A stretch of 64,000 nt of DNA from assembly GCF_024298965.1 (NCBI RefSeq), contig NZ_CP085193.1, positions 2,604,001 through 2,668,000 of the forward strand. Direction: 5' to 3'. Shown here one piece after another: positions 43,285 to 53,294 of the stretch. A program made the translations under genes and the position numbers. Each line of letters opens with the position of its first letter. The stretch's first letter is position 1. The DNA comes from Streptomyces rapamycinicus NRRL 5491 (GTDB taxonomy: Bacteria > Actinomycetota > Actinomycetes > Streptomycetales > Streptomycetaceae). Under the pieces are notes generated by a model, which worked only from the letters and a program-made list of their open reading frames with translations, did no database searches and had not been told where the DNA came from.

Positions 43285-44112
43285 TCAGCGGGCCGCCAGC
43301 GCCTCGCGCATCGCGGCCAGCGGCGCCGGGGCGCGGCCCGTCATCTGCTCGACCTGGAGCACCGCCTGGTGCACCAGGAGGTCCAGGCCGCCGACCACCG
43401 AGCCGCCGCGCGCCGCCCACGCGGCGGCCAGCGGCGTGGGCCAGGGCTCGTAGAGGACGTCGAACAGCGCGCCGGGGCGGTCCGGTGCGGCCGCGGCGAG
43501 CGCGTCGGTGGTGCCCGCGGGCGTGGTGGCGATCACCAGCGGCGCGCCGAGCGCCTCGGCCGCGTCGCCCCAGTCCGCGGTGCGCACCACGACGCCCAGC
43601 CGCTCGCCCCACTGCCGCATCTCGGCGGCGCGGGCCTCGCTGCGGACATAGGCGGTGACCTCGCCGTCGCAGATCCGGGAGAGCGCGGCCAGCGCCGAGG
43701 AGGCCGTGGCGCCGGCGCCCAGCACGGCGGCGCGCTCCACACGTCCGACGCCGCGCTCCCGCAGCGCCGCCAGCATGCCGGGGATGTCGGTGTTGTCCCC
43801 ACGCCTGCGGCCGTCGTCGCCGAAGACCACCGTGTTGACGGCCTCCACCGAGGCCGCGGTGTCGCTGATCTCGTCCAGCAGCGGGATGACGGCGCGCTTG
43901 AGCGGCATGGTCAGGGACAGTCCGGCCCAGGCCGGTCCCGCGTCCTCGCCGAGGTGCTTGAAGAAGTCCGGCAGCCCGGTCTCGTCCACCTCGAACCGGT
44001 CGTACGTCCAGCCGGTCAGGCCCAGTTCGCGATATGCGGCGCGGTGCAGCACCGGTGACAGGGAGTGGGCGATCGGCGAACCGAGCACCGCCGCCCTGCG
44101 GTTTTCCGACAT
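43285..44112 (-). CDS. aroE: Shikimate dehydrogenase
   Basis: NADPH-dependent reduction of 3-dehydroshikimate; 275 residues. The N-terminal substrate domain has AVLGSPIAHSLSPVLHRAAY, the catalytic Lys region LSLTMPLKRAVIPLLDEI and GDNTDIPGML; the Rossmann motif is AAVLGAGATASSALAAL. It ends with GLDLLVHQAVLQVEQMTG. ATG 44112 is 6 bp after mltG on the same strand, so mltG-aroE form a unit. Confidence 0.95.
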   Translation of the reverse strand: MSENRRAAVLGSPIAHSLSPVLHRAAYRELGLTGWTYDRFEVDETGLPDFFKHLGEDAGPAWAGLSLTMPLKRAVIPLLDEISDTAASVEAVNTVVFGDDGRRRGDNTDIPGMLAALRERGVGRVERAAVLGAGATASSALAALSRICDGEVTAYVRSEARAAEMRQWGERLGVVVRTADWGDAAEALGAPLVIATTPAGTTDALAAAAPDRPGALFDVLYEPWPTPLAAAWAARGGSVVGGLDLLVHQAVLQVEQMTGRAPAPLAAMREALAAR

Positions 44113-44118
44113 CTTTCC

Positions 44119-45909
44119 TCAGCCGTTGTTCGTGCGCTGCTTATTGAACTTGTTGACCCACTTCTGGTGATCCGCGTAGGTCTTGGAGAACTGGCTCGTC
44201 TTGCCGTCGAGCGAGATGAAGTAATACCAGCCGTCGCTGGTCGGATTCATCGCCGCCTTCAGCGCGTCATGGCCCGGATTTCCGATCGGACCGGGCGGAA
44301 GTCCCTTGTAGAAGTACGTGTTGTACGGGTTGTCGTACTGCTTGATCTCACTGATCGGGATATCGATCTTGCTCTGGTTCTTGATGTAGTTGTAGGTGGA
44401 GTCGAATTCCACCTTGCCGTAGGTCTCCGGATTCGCGGGCTTGAGCCGGTTGTAGACGACCTCGGCCATCTTCCGGAAGTCGTCGTGGGTGACGCCCTCC
44501 GCCTGGACCAGGCTGGCCACACTGATCAGCTGGAGCGGGGACTTCAGGCCCAATTCCTTGGCCTTGCCCTCCAGATCCTGACCGGAGTAGTTCCGATTGG
44601 CCTCGGCGACCATCTTCCGCAGCACGTCCGCGGGTTTGGCGCCCTCGCCCACGCTGTAGCGGGACGGGTACAGGAACCCTTCCAGCGGATCCTTGATCTT
44701 GCTGTTGTCGTCGGCCCAGGAGGGCAGCCCGAGGTTCTTGGCCTCCTTCTTGGCGACGCCCGCGGTGGTCCCCGCCTTGAGGCCGATCTTCTTGTCGATC
44801 GCCGCGTAGATCGTGGCGTCGCGCATGCCCTCGGTGACGATCAGGGCGTTGCTGCTGCTGGGGTCGAGCATCAGCTTGACCGCCGCCGCGCCGGACATCT
44901 CCTTGCGCAGGGTGTAGGTGCCCGGCTGGACGAATTTGCCGCTGTCCTCCACGGCATCCACGAAGGCGCCGCTGCTCTTGACCACGCCCTTGTCGGCGAG
45001 TATCGAGCCGATCTCGGCATTGCCGGAGCCGGAGGGCACCTCCACCTCGATCCGGCCGGTGCCCTGGCCGGAGTAGTCGGGTGCGGGGCCGAATCGGGTC
45101 TGCCAGAAGTCGTAGGCGTAATAGCCGCCTCCGCCGACCACGCCCACCAGGACGACGGTCACGAAGAGGCAGGCCACGCCGCTGCGGCGCTTCTTGGGCT
45201 TGCCCTTCTTGCCGGAGCGCTCATCGTCCTCGCCGTCGTCGTCCGCGTCATCCGCACCGCCCCGGCCGCCGCCGTCGGTGAAGAACGGATGGTCGTCCTC
45301 GTCGTCCGCCTGGAGGGGGGGCTCGTCGGGGGCCTCGCGCTGGCGCGGCACCTGGTGCTCCGCGGGCACCGTGGGCATCTGCTGGGTGCCCTGTTGTCCC
45401 TGGTAGGGGTCCTGACCGGGATAGGAAGCGCCCTGGCTGCCCTGTCCGCCCTGTCCGCCATAGGGATCGTGCGGGTCCATCCCGCCGTACGAGCCGCCCT
45501 GGGCCGGGTAGGGGCCGCCCTGCCCCGGGTACTCCTGCGGGTGCCGCTGATGCGGGTAGCCGACGTCCTGGCCGTCCCACTGGGGCTGCTGATGCTGCTG
45601 CTGGGGATCCTGCGGATAGCCGTGCGGGTACTGCTGGTGCCCGTAGGGGTCCTGGCCGTACGGGCCCTGGCCGTAGGCGCCCTGACCGTACGGATCCTGG
45701 CCGTAGGGGTCCTGTGCGTACGGATCCTGCGCGTAGGTGCCCTGCTGCGCGTAAGTGTCCTGCTGTGCGTAAGTGTCCTGTGCGTAGCGGTCCTGCGCAT
45801 AGGGATCCTGGCCGGCCGCCGCGCCGTGGTCGCTCCACTCCCGGTCCCCGTACAGCGGATCCTCGGGGTGCCACGGTTGGGAGCCGGGTCCCCGGCCGTA
45901 CTCAGTCAT
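44119..45909 (-). CDS. mltG: Endolytic murein transglycosylase MltG (YceG-like) with long repeat-rich N-terminus
   Basis: Cleaves nascent peptidoglycan glycan strands at the membrane. 596 residues, much longer than the roughly 340 of E. coli MltG. The first about 190 residues are low-complexity with repeated D-P-Y-A/G-Q units, presumably cytosolic and disordered. An acidic-basic stretch precedes one transmembrane helix (VACLFVTVVLVGVVGGGGYY). The LysM-like and catalytic YceG domains follow, with the catalytic Glu in ASLVQAEGVTHDDFRKMAEV and the signature NTYFYKGLPPGPIGNPGHDAL. ATG 45909. It heads the mltG-aroE pair. Confidence 0.93.
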   Translation of the reverse strand: MTEYGRGPGSQPWHPEDPLYGDREWSDHGAAAGQDPYAQDRYAQDTYAQQDTYAQQGTYAQDPYAQDPYGQDPYGQGAYGQGPYGQDPYGHQQYPHGYPQDPQQQHQQPQWDGQDVGYPHQRHPQEYPGQGGPYPAQGGSYGGMDPHDPYGGQGGQGSQGASYPGQDPYQGQQGTQQMPTVPAEHQVPRQREAPDEPPLQADDEDDHPFFTDGGGRGGADDADDDGEDDERSGKKGKPKKRRSGVACLFVTVVLVGVVGGGGYYAYDFWQTRFGPAPDYSGQGTGRIEVEVPSGSGNAEIGSILADKGVVKSSGAFVDAVEDSGKFVQPGTYTLRKEMSGAAAVKLMLDPSSSNALIVTEGMRDATIYAAIDKKIGLKAGTTAGVAKKEAKNLGLPSWADDNSKIKDPLEGFLYPSRYSVGEGAKPADVLRKMVAEANRNYSGQDLEGKAKELGLKSPLQLISVASLVQAEGVTHDDFRKMAEVVYNRLKPANPETYGKVEFDSTYNYIKNQSKIDIPISEIKQYDNPYNTYFYKGLPPGPIGNPGHDALKAAMNPTSDGWYYFISLDGKTSQFSKTYADHQKWVNKFNKQRTNNG

Positions 45910-46000
45910 CGATCCCCTAGCGACGGAGGTGGTCACCGCTCGGCGTGTGCGTGGCACGGGCGGCGGCGGCCATGCCGCGCGGAACGTTACCGTATCGCGA

Positions 46001-46465
46001 TCAGATGACCACTTCGACGGCTTCCCCCGGGGCCCTCCCCGAGGCCCGCTCGGTCTCCAGCGCGCTCTGCAGGATCACCACGGCCGCCGCCTGGTCAACG
46101 ACGGAACGGCCCTTCTTGGACGTCACCCCGGAGGCGCGCAGCCCCTGGGACGCTGTGACAGTGGTCATACGCTCGTCGACGAGCCGTACCGGCACCGGGT
46201 TGACCCGCCGCGCCAACTCGCGCGCGAAGGTGCGTACTTTGGCCGCGGCCGGCCCCTCGCGCCCGTTGAGCGAGCGCGGCAGGCCGACCACCACCTCGAT
46301 CGGTTCGTACTCCTCGACGATCGCCACGAGCCGCTTGTGGGCGGCCGGGATGTCGCGTCCCGGCACGGTCTCCACGGGGGTGGCGAGGATCCCGTCGGGG
46401 TCGCACGAGGCGACCCCGATCCGGGCGTCCCCGACGTCGATGGCGATCCGCCTGCCGCGTCGCAC
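46001..46465 (-). CDS. ruvX: Holliday junction resolvase-like protein RuvX/YqgF
   Basis: RNase-H-fold nuclease implicated in 16S rRNA maturation and in recombination. 154 residues; active-site acids sit in RIAIDVGDARIGVA, VGLPRSLNGREGP and RLVDERMTTVTA, with KKGRSVVDQAAAVVIL at the end carrying the last Asp. It follows alaS by 2 bp on the same strand, as in many bacteria, and mltG follows about 90 bp on. Confidence 0.95.
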   Translation of the reverse strand: MRRGRRIAIDVGDARIGVASCDPDGILATPVETVPGRDIPAAHKRLVAIVEEYEPIEVVVGLPRSLNGREGPAAAKVRTFARELARRVNPVPVRLVDERMTTVTASQGLRASGVTSKKGRSVVDQAAAVVILQSALETERASGRAPGEAVEVVI

Positions 46466-46467
46466 GC

Positions 46468-49140
46468 CTACCGGTCCGATTCCGCGACGAGCCGCTCGAC
46501 GGCCTCGATGGCCTCGCCGACGGCCCCCGGGTTCTGCCCGCCGCCCTGGGCCACGTCCGGCTTGCCGCCGCCTCCGCCGCCGAGCGTCTTGGCGGCGGTG
46601 CGGACCAGGTCACCGGCCTTGAGCCCGCGCTCTCGTGCGGCCTCGTTGGTGGCGATGACGGTGAGCGGACGGCCGTTCGCCACGGTGAAGAGGGCGACGA
46701 CGGCCGGGCGGTCGCCAGGGACGCGGCCACGCACGTCCAGGACCAGCTTGCGCAGATCGTCGGAGGAGGTGCCGTCCGGCACCTTGGCGGCGACCAGGGC
46801 CACGCCCCGGACGTCCTTGGCGCCCTGGACGAGACCGGCGGCGGCCTGCAGCACCTTCTCGGCGCGGAACCGCTCGATCTCCTTCTCGGCCTCCTTGAGC
46901 TTGCTCAGCATGCCGGAGATCTTCTCCGGGAGCTCCTCGGGGCGGCCCTTGACCAGGTCGGTGAGCTGGGAGACGACCGTGTGCTCCCGGGCGAGGAAGT
47001 TGTAGGCGTCCACGCCCACCAGGGCCTCGACCCGGCGCACCCCGGAGCCGATGGAGGACTCGCCGAGCAGCTTCACCAGCCCCAGCTGGGCGGTGTTGTG
47101 CACATGCGTGCCACCGCACAGCTCCTTCGAGAAGTCGCCGATCGTCACCACGCGCACCCGGTCGCCGTACTTCTCGCCGAACTCGGCGATGGCGCCCTGC
47201 TTCTTGGCGTCGTCCATGCTCATCACCTCGGCGGTGACGTCGAGCTCGCGGGAGAGCACCTCGTTGATCTTCTGCTCGACGTCGGTGAGGACCGCGCCGG
47301 GCACGGCGGTCGGCGAGCCGAAGTCGAAGCGGAAGCGGCCGGGCGAGTTCTCCGAACCGGCCTGGGCGGCGGTCGGGCCCAGGGCGTCGCGCAGCGCCTG
47401 GTGGGTGAGGTGGGTGGCGCTGTGGGCGCGGGCGATGGCACGGCGGCGCTTGATGTCGATCCGGGCGTGGGCCCCGGCGCCGACCGTCACCTCGCCGACC
47501 TGGACGACGCCCTTGTGCACGCTGACGCCGGGCACCGGCTGCTGGACGTCCCGGACCTCCACCACGGCGCCGGTGTCCAGCTTGATCCGGCCGGTGTCGG
47601 CGAGCTGGCCGCCGCCCTCGGCGTAGAACGGGGTGCGGTCCAGGACGACCTCGACCTCGTCGCCCTCGGTGGCGGCGGGCGAGGACACCCCGTCGACCAG
47701 CAGGCCGACGACGGTGGACTCGCCCTCGGTGTGGAGGTAGCCGGTGAATTCGGTCAGGCCGGAGCCGTCGGCCACCTCGCGGTAGGCGGACAGGTCGGCA
47801 TGGCCGGTCTTCTTGGCCTTGGCGTCGGCCTTGGCGCGCTCCCGCTGCTCCTTCATCAGGCGGCGGAAGCCCTCCTCGTCCACCGAGAGGCCCTGTTCGG
47901 CGGCCATCTCGAGGGTGAGGTCGATCGGGAAGCCCCAGGTGTCGTGGAGCAGGAACGCCTTGTCCCCGGGGAGCACGCTGCCACCGGCGCTCTTGGTGTC
48001 GGTGACGGCGGTGTCGAGGATGTTGGTGCCGGCCTTGAGCGTCTTGAGGAAGGCCGACTCCTCGGCGAGGGCGACGGTCTCGATGCGCTTGCGGTCGGTG
48101 AGCAGCTCCGGGTACTGCTGGCCCATCGTCTTGAGGACGACGTCGACCAGTTCGCCGACGACCGGCTCGGTGGCGCCGAGGATGCGCATGTTGCGGATGG
48201 CGCGGCGCATGATGCGGCGCAGCACATAGCCGCGGCCCTCGTTGCCGGGGGTGACGCCGTCGCCGATGAGCATGACGGAGGTGCGCATGTGGTCGGCGAC
48301 CACGCGCAGCGAGACGTCGGAATCATGGGCGGCGCCGTAGGCGACCCCGGTCAGCTCGGTGGCCTTGTCCATGACGACGCGCAGGGTGTCGGTCTCGTAC
48401 ATGTTCCGCACGCCCTGGAGAATCATCGCCAGGCGCTCGAGGCCGAGGCCGGTGTCGATGTTCTTGCTCGGGAGCTCGCCCAGGATCGGGAAGTTCTCCT
48501 TGCCCTCGCCCGGACCGCGCTCGTACTGCATGAAGACCAGGTTCCAGATCTCCACGTAGCGCTCGTCGTTGACGGCCGGGCCGCCCTCCTCGCCGAACTC
48601 CGGACCGCGGTCGTAGTTGATCTCGGAGCAGGGGCCGCAGGGGCCGGGGACGCCCATGGACCAGTAGTTCGGGCCCATGCCCAGGCGCTGGATGCGTGTC
48701 GAGGGGACGCCGATCACCTCGCGCCAGATGCGCTCGGCCTCGTCGTCCTGCTCGTAGACGGTGATCCACAGCCGCTCGGGGTCGAGGCCGTAGCCGCCCT
48801 CCTCCTGGGAGCTGGTCAGCAGCTCCCAGGCGTACTTGATGGCGCCTTCCTTGAAGTAGTCGCCGAACGAGAAGTTCCCGCACATCTGGAAGAAGGTGCC
48901 GTGGCGGGTGGTCTTGCCGACCTCTTCGATGTCCGGGGTGCGTACGCACTTCTGCACGCTGACGGCGCGGTCGAAGGGCGGCTTGACCTCACCGAGGAAG
49001 TACGGCTTGAAGGGCACCATGCCCGCGGGGACCAGCAGCAGCGTCGGGTCGTCCGCGATGAGCGACGCCGACGGCACGACGGTGTGCCCACGCTCCTCGA
49101 AGAAGCGCAGCCAGCGGCGGCGGATTTCAGCCGACTCCAT
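46468..49140 (-). CDS. alaS: Alanyl-tRNA synthetase
   Basis: 890-residue class II synthetase. The catalytic core starts [19 protein letters not shown], with motif 1/2 ([35 protein letters not shown]). Editing domain: [16 protein letters not shown] (HxxxH) and [13 protein letters not shown] (Cys-x-x-x-His) supply the zinc/catalytic residues. The C-terminal C-Ala domain ([44 protein letters not shown]) is intact. It overlaps the stop of the next upstream small gene. Confidence 0.97.
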   Translation of the reverse strand: MESAEIRRRWLRFFEERGHTVVPSASLIADDPTLLLVPAGMVPFKPYFLGEVKPPFDRAVSVQKCVRTPDIEEVGKTTRHGTFFQMCGNFSFGDYFKEGAIKYAWELLTSSQEEGGYGLDPERLWITVYEQDDEAERIWREVIGVPSTRIQRLGMGPNYWSMGVPGPCGPCSEINYDRGPEFGEEGGPAVNDERYVEIWNLVFMQYERGPGEGKENFPILGELPSKNIDTGLGLERLAMILQGVRNMYETDTLRVVMDKATELTGVAYGAAHDSDVSLRVVADHMRTSVMLIGDGVTPGNEGRGYVLRRIMRRAIRNMRILGATEPVVGELVDVVLKTMGQQYPELLTDRKRIETVALAEESAFLKTLKAGTNILDTAVTDTKSAGGSVLPGDKAFLLHDTWGFPIDLTLEMAAEQGLSVDEEGFRRLMKEQRERAKADAKAKKTGHADLSAYREVADGSGLTEFTGYLHTEGESTVVGLLVDGVSSPAATEGDEVEVVLDRTPFYAEGGGQLADTGRIKLDTGAVVEVRDVQQPVPGVSVHKGVVQVGEVTVGAGAHARIDIKRRRAIARAHSATHLTHQALRDALGPTAAQAGSENSPGRFRFDFGSPTAVPGAVLTDVEQKINEVLSRELDVTAEVMSMDDAKKQGAIAEFGEKYGDRVRVVTIGDFSKELCGGTHVHNTAQLGLVKLLGESSIGSGVRRVEALVGVDAYNFLAREHTVVSQLTDLVKGRPEELPEKISGMLSKLKEAEKEIERFRAEKVLQAAAGLVQGAKDVRGVALVAAKVPDGTSSDDLRKLVLDVRGRVPGDRPAVVALFTVANGRPLTVIATNEAARERGLKAGDLVRTAAKTLGGGGGGKPDVAQGGGQNPGAVGEAIEAVERLVAESDR

Positions 49141-49469
49141 CAGTGGTCCTCATTTCCGGCTTTGTGGAGCTTGTAGGGGGTGGTGCGGGTCAGCTCGGAC
49201 CGGCCCCGCTGGGCCGGGAGCCGCTTGCGGTCGTCCGGCGGTGGCGCGGAGAGCCCGAGCGCGTCCTTGAGCGCGGCCTCGCGGTCGGCCATGCCGTCCC
49301 GTACGTCGAGGGCGAAGACCTTGATCCGCCGGCCCGCCAGCACCGCGCGGTCGGCGGCCTGCGCCGCCAGGCTCTCCGGGGTGAGCTGGTTGAGCTTGCG
49401 GTTGACCTTGGTGGTGGCCCACACCCCGGCGGCGACGCCGGTGGTGAACCAGAATGTGCGGCGGAACAT
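49140..49469 (-). CDS. Small conserved protein with N-terminal membrane helix (109 aa, DUF6167-like)
   Basis: Begins [27 protein letters not shown]: a basic N-terminus and one short hydrophobic helix, then a charged helical region ([40 protein letters not shown]) and a Lys/Arg tail. It is coupled to alaS (its stop overlaps the alaS ATG). Together with the DUF948-like gene it always sits between rpsD and alaS in Streptomyces as I recall. Function unknown; membrane-associated by inspection. Confidence 0.8.
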   Translation of the reverse strand: MFRRTFWFTTGVAAGVWATTKVNRKLNQLTPESLAAQAADRAVLAGRRIKVFALDVRDGMADREAALKDALGLSAPPPDDRKRLPAQRGRSELTRTTPYKLHKAGNEDH

Positions 49470-49477
49470 CCGGTCTG

Positions 49478-49924
49478 TCAGCCCTTCGATCCACGGTTGC
49501 GGCGGCCGCCCCGGCGGGCGGACGGCAGGGTCTTGCCGATGACGACGTTGCGCGCGGGCGCGGGTTCGTCCTCCGCCCGCCCCTTGCGGCCGATCGCCCG
49601 CCGGACGCCGTAGCCGAACGCGGCCACCTTGACCAGCGGGCCGCCGAAGGCGGTGGAGACGGTCGAGGAGAGCGCGGAGGCGTTGGAGGTGACCTCCTGG
49701 ACGTCGGAGGCGATCGAGTCCACCCGGGCGAGCTGGGTGTTGGCCTCGCGCACGGTCGCGGACGCCTCGCTCAGCAGCGGCACCGCCTGCTCGGTGACCT
49801 CCGCCACCAGCCTGGTGGCCGCCTTGAGCGTCTGGGCCAGCCTCACCAGCGCCAGCGCCAGGAAGGACACCAGGATCGCCCAGAAGACGGCCACGAGGAT
49901 CCCGGCCACCTCTCCACCGGACAC
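49478..49924 (-). CDS. DUF948-like single-pass membrane protein (148 aa)
   Basis: GTG 49924 with GGGAG upstream. An N-terminal transmembrane helix (VAGILVAVFWAILVSFLALALV) is followed by a long coiled-coil-like helix rich in Ala, Thr, Ser, Val (ATRLVAEVTEQAVPLLSEAS through VREANTQLARVDSIASDVQE), as in DUF948 proteins, and a basic tail. Function unknown. It lies 8 bp before the 109-aa gene and in the same operon as alaS. Confidence 0.8.
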   Translation of the reverse strand: MSGGEVAGILVAVFWAILVSFLALALVRLAQTLKAATRLVAEVTEQAVPLLSEASATVREANTQLARVDSIASDVQEVTSNASALSSTVSTAFGGPLVKVAAFGYGVRRAIGRKGRAEDEPAPARNVVIGKTLPSARRGGRRNRGSKG

Positions 49925-50220
49925 GTCGCACCGCTCCCTGTCGCCGCTCGTCGTCGTTGTCTCGTGTTGGTCGTACTCGGCGCGCCGACGTGTCGTGATG
50001 ACGCGTCGTTCGGCGTCGTCCGTCGCCCGCCGCTCTCGGGCGGTATCCGGGTGCGGGCGGCAGGTATCGACCTTATCGCGCCGCGGACGCGCACCCGAAA
50101 CGCATAACGGCCGCCGGGCCCCCGGTCCGGGCCCGCCATCGGACAAGCCCGCGGGTTCCCCGTCGACCGGTGTCGAGGGGGAACCCGCGGGCTTGAGCGC
50201 GTACGGTCCGCTCCGCCGGA
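49925..50220. other. Spacer between rpsD and the DUF948-like gene
   Basis: A 296-bp region that holds the rpsD terminator (50144-50195) and should hold the promoter of the DUF948-109aa-alaS-ruvX unit. No coding frame is convincing and no clear -35/-10 pair stands out. Confidence 0.5.
50144..50195 (-). terminator. rpsD terminator
   Basis: A perfect 18-bp stem CAAGCCCGCGGGTTCCCC (50144-50161) with 50178-50195 and a 16-nt loop, 25 bp behind the rpsD stop. Confidence 0.85.
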
Positions 50221-50832
50221 TCAGCGGGCGTAGTACTCGACGACGAGCTGCTCGTCGCAGATCACCGGGATCTCCTTGCGGTTGGGGTCCCGGTCCAGCC
50301 GGAAGGCGAGCGCCTTCAGGTTGACCTGGAGGTAGCGCGGGGTCTCGCCGTCGGGGGCGTAGCCACCCTCGCGCGCCACCTGGAAGGGGACCTTCTCGCG
50401 GCTGCGCTCGCGGACCATCACCACGTCGTCCGGGCGGACCCGGAAGGACGGCTTGTCGACCTTGCGGCCGTTGACCTCGATGTGGCCGTGGGTGACCATC
50501 TGGCGGGCCTGGTAGATGGTGCGGGCGATGCCCGAGCGCAGAACGAGCGCGTCCAGACGGCGCTCGAGCTCGATGACCAGCGCCTCGCCCGTCTTGCCCC
50601 CGGCCTTACGGGCGCGGTCGTAGGCGCGGACCATCTGGCGCTCGCTGATGTCGTACTGAGCGCGCAGCCGCTGCTTCTCGAGCAACCGGACCTTGTAGTC
50701 ACTGGTCTGCTTGCGGCCACGGCCGTGCTCGCCCGGCGGGTAGGGGCGTGCCTCGAAGTACTTGACGGCCTTCGGGGTCAGAGCGATGCCGAGCGCCCGC
50801 GACTTCTTGACCTTGGGACGCGACTGGTTCAC
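50221..50832 (-). CDS. rpsD: 30S ribosomal protein S4
   Basis: Primary 16S rRNA-binding protein, 203 residues. It has [33 protein letters not shown] at the N-terminus without zinc Cys, so it is the Cys-free form, then YRxRLxEKQxLRxQY-like [20 protein letters not shown] and the S4 RNA-binding domain [43 protein letters not shown] 50832 with GGAGG 8 nt before. A monocistronic gene, divergent from the iron-box-linked DUF2470 gene. Confidence 0.97.
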   Translation of the reverse strand: MNQSRPKVKKSRALGIALTPKAVKYFEARPYPPGEHGRGRKQTSDYKVRLLEKQRLRAQYDISERQMVRAYDRARKAGGKTGEALVIELERRLDALVLRSGIARTIYQARQMVTHGHIEVNGRKVDKPSFRVRPDDVVMVRERSREKVPFQVAREGGYAPDGETPRYLQVNLKALAFRLDRDPNRKEIPVICDEQLVVEYYAR

Positions 50833-50854
50833 GGGGAACGAACCTCCATGTAAG

Positions 50855-50873
50855 TTAGGTGAGCCTTACCTTA
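50855..50873. promoter_or_regulatory. Iron box (DmdR1/IdeR-type) between rpsD and the DUF2470 gene
   Basis: TTAGGTGAGCCTTACCTTA agrees with the actinobacterial iron-box consensus TTAGGTTAGGCTAACCTAA at 15 of 19 positions by hand alignment, with both half-site cores TTAGGT and ACCT kept. It lies 15-33 bp before the DUF2470 start and overlaps its likely -10 (TACCTT), so iron-bound repressor should block that gene. It is also just upstream of rpsD. Confidence 0.75.
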
Positions 50874-50887
50874 GCCGAGGAGAACGC

Positions 50888-51790
50888 ATGTTTCGACCTG
50901 GGATCCCCCTGCCCAGCACTGGTCAGAGCCCCGAGGAGGGTCAGCCGCGTCCCATGGAAAGCGCCCTGCGGCCCACACCGGCAGAGCGCGTACGTACTCT
51001 CGTTGAATCCAAGGCTACGGCTTCGTTGACGATTCCCGGAATCGAGGCCCTGGACGACCTGGGGGTGGACGGCCCCGCCGCCCGTACGGTCGCCCCGGAC
51101 GGGGACCTGCTGCTGATGATGCCCAGCGCCTCCCCCGCCGCCCGCGCCGCCACCCACGCCCAGGACGACGAGCTGACCTGCGTGATGGAGATCACCGACG
51201 TCGCCCCCGTCGCGATGCCCCACCGGATCCGCGGCCGCGGATGGGTGGCCGGCTGGCTCACCCCCGTCCCCTGCGGCGAGCGCACGCGCACCGCGGCGGC
51301 GCTGCTGGCCGAGCGGCATCCGGTGGGCGAACTGCTCGGCCTCGACCAGGCGCCGCGGCCGTCGCGGCGCGGTGGTCCGGCCGCCGGGGTGGGGCCCGCC
51401 GGGAGAGCCGCCTGGACGCTGCTGCGGCTGGAGGTCGGCGAGGCGTGCGTGGACGATCTGTGGGGCGCGGACGGCGTCGAGCCGGACGACTTCACCTCGG
51501 CCGACCCCGATCCGCTGGTCCGGCACGAGGCCGATCTGCTCCAGCATCTGCACGCCGCCCACAGCGAGCAGGTGCGCGGGCTGTGCGCGCTGCTCGGCGA
51601 CCGCTCCGAACTGGTCTGCACCCGGGGCCCGGCCACCCCGGTGGCGCTGGACCGCTTCGGCCTGCGGGTGCGCTTCACGGACGAGGCGGACCGGCCGTTC
51701 GACGCGCGCTTCGACTTTCCCGAGCCGGTACGGAAGGTGTCCGAACTGCGGTACGCGATGCACGCCCTGTTCGACGCGGCGACGGGCTGA
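50888..51790 (+). CDS. DUF2470 protein, heme-degradation (HugZ/HutZ-like) type, probably iron-regulated
   Basis: 300 residues. The N-terminal flavin-reductase-like split-barrel region (ASLTIPGIEALDDLGVDGPAARTV, MPHRIRGRGWVAGWLTPVP) is followed by a C-terminal DUF2470 domain with AHSEQVRGLCALLGDR, ALDRFGLRVRFTDEADRPFDARFDFPEPV and LRYAMHALFDAA. Such proteins include heme-binding HugZ-type enzymes that release iron from heme. The ATG 50888 has GAGGAG upstream. The iron box 15 bp before it fits this role: expression is expected when iron is low. Enzyme activity is inference. Confidence 0.8.
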   Translation: MFRPGIPLPSTGQSPEEGQPRPMESALRPTPAERVRTLVESKATASLTIPGIEALDDLGVDGPAARTVAPDGDLLLMMPSASPAARAATHAQDDELTCVMEITDVAPVAMPHRIRGRGWVAGWLTPVPCGERTRTAAALLAERHPVGELLGLDQAPRPSRRGGPAAGVGPAGRAAWTLLRLEVGEACVDDLWGADGVEPDDFTSADPDPLVRHEADLLQHLHAAHSEQVRGLCALLGDRSELVCTRGPATPVALDRFGLRVRFTDEADRPFDARFDFPEPVRKVSELRYAMHALFDAATG

Positions 51791-51823
51791 CGGCGTCCGG
51801 CATGACCAGGCCGGGGCCCGGCC

Positions 51824-51873
51824 GCTACGTGGCCGGGACCTGGCCGTCGCTACGTGGCCGGGGTCTGGCCGTC
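51824..51873. repeat. 25-bp tandem duplication at the rarA 3' end
   Basis: GCTACGTGGCCGGG-(A/G)-(C/T)-CTGGCCGTC occurs at 51824-51848 and again at 51849-51873 with two differences. The second copy contains the rarA stop codon (TAG, 51850-51852), so the first copy is the leftover duplicate of the gene end. Confidence 0.8.
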
Positions 51874-53232
51874 GCCGGACGGCGGGTCACCGCGCAGCCG
51901 CGCCCGCACCCGCTCCACCACATCCGCGTACCGCGCCTCGGCCCCGTACCGGGTGGGCTCGTAGTACCGCTTGCCGTGGATCTTGTCCGGTGCGTACTGC
52001 TGCGCCGCGATGCCGCCCGGCAGATCGTGCGGATAGAGATAGCCCTGCGCGTGGCCCAGCTTCTTGGCGCCCTGGTAGTGGCCGTCACGCAGATGCGGCG
52101 GCACCGGCCCGGCCAGGCCCGCCCGCACATCGGCCAGCGCGGCGCCGATCGCGGTGGTGGCGGCGTTGGACTTGGGCGCGAGCGCCAGGGCGATGGTGGC
52201 GTGGCTCAGGGTGAGCGCCGCCTCCGGGAAGCCGATCAGGGCGACCGCCTGCGCCGCGGCCACGGCGGTGGGCAGGGCGGTGGGATCGGCCAGGCCGATG
52301 TCCTCGCTCGCAGAGATCATCAGCCGGCGGGCGATGAACCGGGGGTCCTCGCCCGCCTCGATCATCCGGGCCAGATAGTGCAGCGCCGCGTCCACGTCCG
52401 AGCCGCGGATGGACTTGATGAGGGCGCTGGCCACGTCGTAGTGCTGGTCGCCCGCGCGGTCGTACTTCACCGCGGCCCGGTCGACCGCCTCCTCCAGCGA
52501 GGTGAGCGTGACCTCGGACTCGCCCTTGTCCAGCGCCGCCCCTGCGCCCGCCTCCAGCGCGGTGAGCGCCCGCCGGGCGTCGCCGCCCGCTATCCGCAGC
52601 AGATGCGCCTCGGCGTCCTCGGGAAGGGTGACCGCCCCGCCGAGCCCGCGCTCGTCGGTGAGCGCGCGCCGCAGCAGCCCGCGCAGATCGTCGTCGGTCA
52701 GCGGCTCGAGGGTGAGCAGGAGCGAGCGGGAGAGCAGCGGGGAGATCACGGAGAAGTACGGATTCTCGGTGGTGGCCGCGATCAGCGTCACCCAGCGGTT
52801 CTCCACGGCGGGCAGCAGCGAGTCCTGCTGGGCCTTGCTGAAGCGGTGGATCTCGTCCAGGAAGAGCACGGTGTCCCGCCCGTACGCCCCGGAGGAACGG
52901 CGCGCGCCGTCGATGACGGCCCGGACCTCCTTGACCCCCGCGGTGATGGCCGACAGCTCGACGAAGCGCTTCTGGGTGGCCTGGCTGACCACATACGCCA
53001 ACGTCGTCTTGCCGATGCCCGGCGGGCCCCAGAGGATCACCGACGACGGCCCGGCCGGACCCCCGCCGCCCTCGCCCACGAGCCGCCGCAGCGGGGATCC
53101 GGGGCGCAGCAGATGCTGCTGGCCCACGACCTCGTCGAGGGTGCGCGGACGCATCCGCACGGCCAGCGGACTGCTGGCCGGATCCTTCTCCTGGCGGTCC
53201 TCTGCGGCGGCGGTGAACAGGTCTGGCTCCAC
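51850..53232 (-). CDS. rarA: Replication-associated recombination protein RarA (MgsA-type AAA+ ATPase)
   Basis: 460 residues, AAA+ clamp-loader-like ATPase at stalled forks. [24 protein letters not shown], Walker [20 protein letters not shown], Walker [22 protein letters not shown], sensor 1 [20 protein letters not shown] and arginine finger are present, then the RarA-specific tetramerisation region ([45 protein letters not shown]). GTG 53232 start. It lies alone between VKOR and the convergent DUF2470 gene. Confidence 0.95.
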   Translation of the reverse strand: MEPDLFTAAAEDRQEKDPASSPLAVRMRPRTLDEVVGQQHLLRPGSPLRRLVGEGGGGPAGPSSVILWGPPGIGKTTLAYVVSQATQKRFVELSAITAGVKEVRAVIDGARRSSGAYGRDTVLFLDEIHRFSKAQQDSLLPAVENRWVTLIAATTENPYFSVISPLLSRSLLLTLEPLTDDDLRGLLRRALTDERGLGGAVTLPEDAEAHLLRIAGGDARRALTALEAGAGAALDKGESEVTLTSLEEAVDRAAVKYDRAGDQHYDVASALIKSIRGSDVDAALHYLARMIEAGEDPRFIARRLMISASEDIGLADPTALPTAVAAAQAVALIGFPEAALTLSHATIALALAPKSNAATTAIGAALADVRAGLAGPVPPHLRDGHYQGAKKLGHAQGYLYPHDLPGGIAAQQYAPDKIHGKRYYEPTRYGAEARYADVVERVRARLRGDPPSGDGQTPAT

Positions 53233-53294
53233 CCGGGAAGCCTATGACACCGCACTGACAACGCCGCCGCGCGCGGCGTTCGGGGGGTGCGGGC

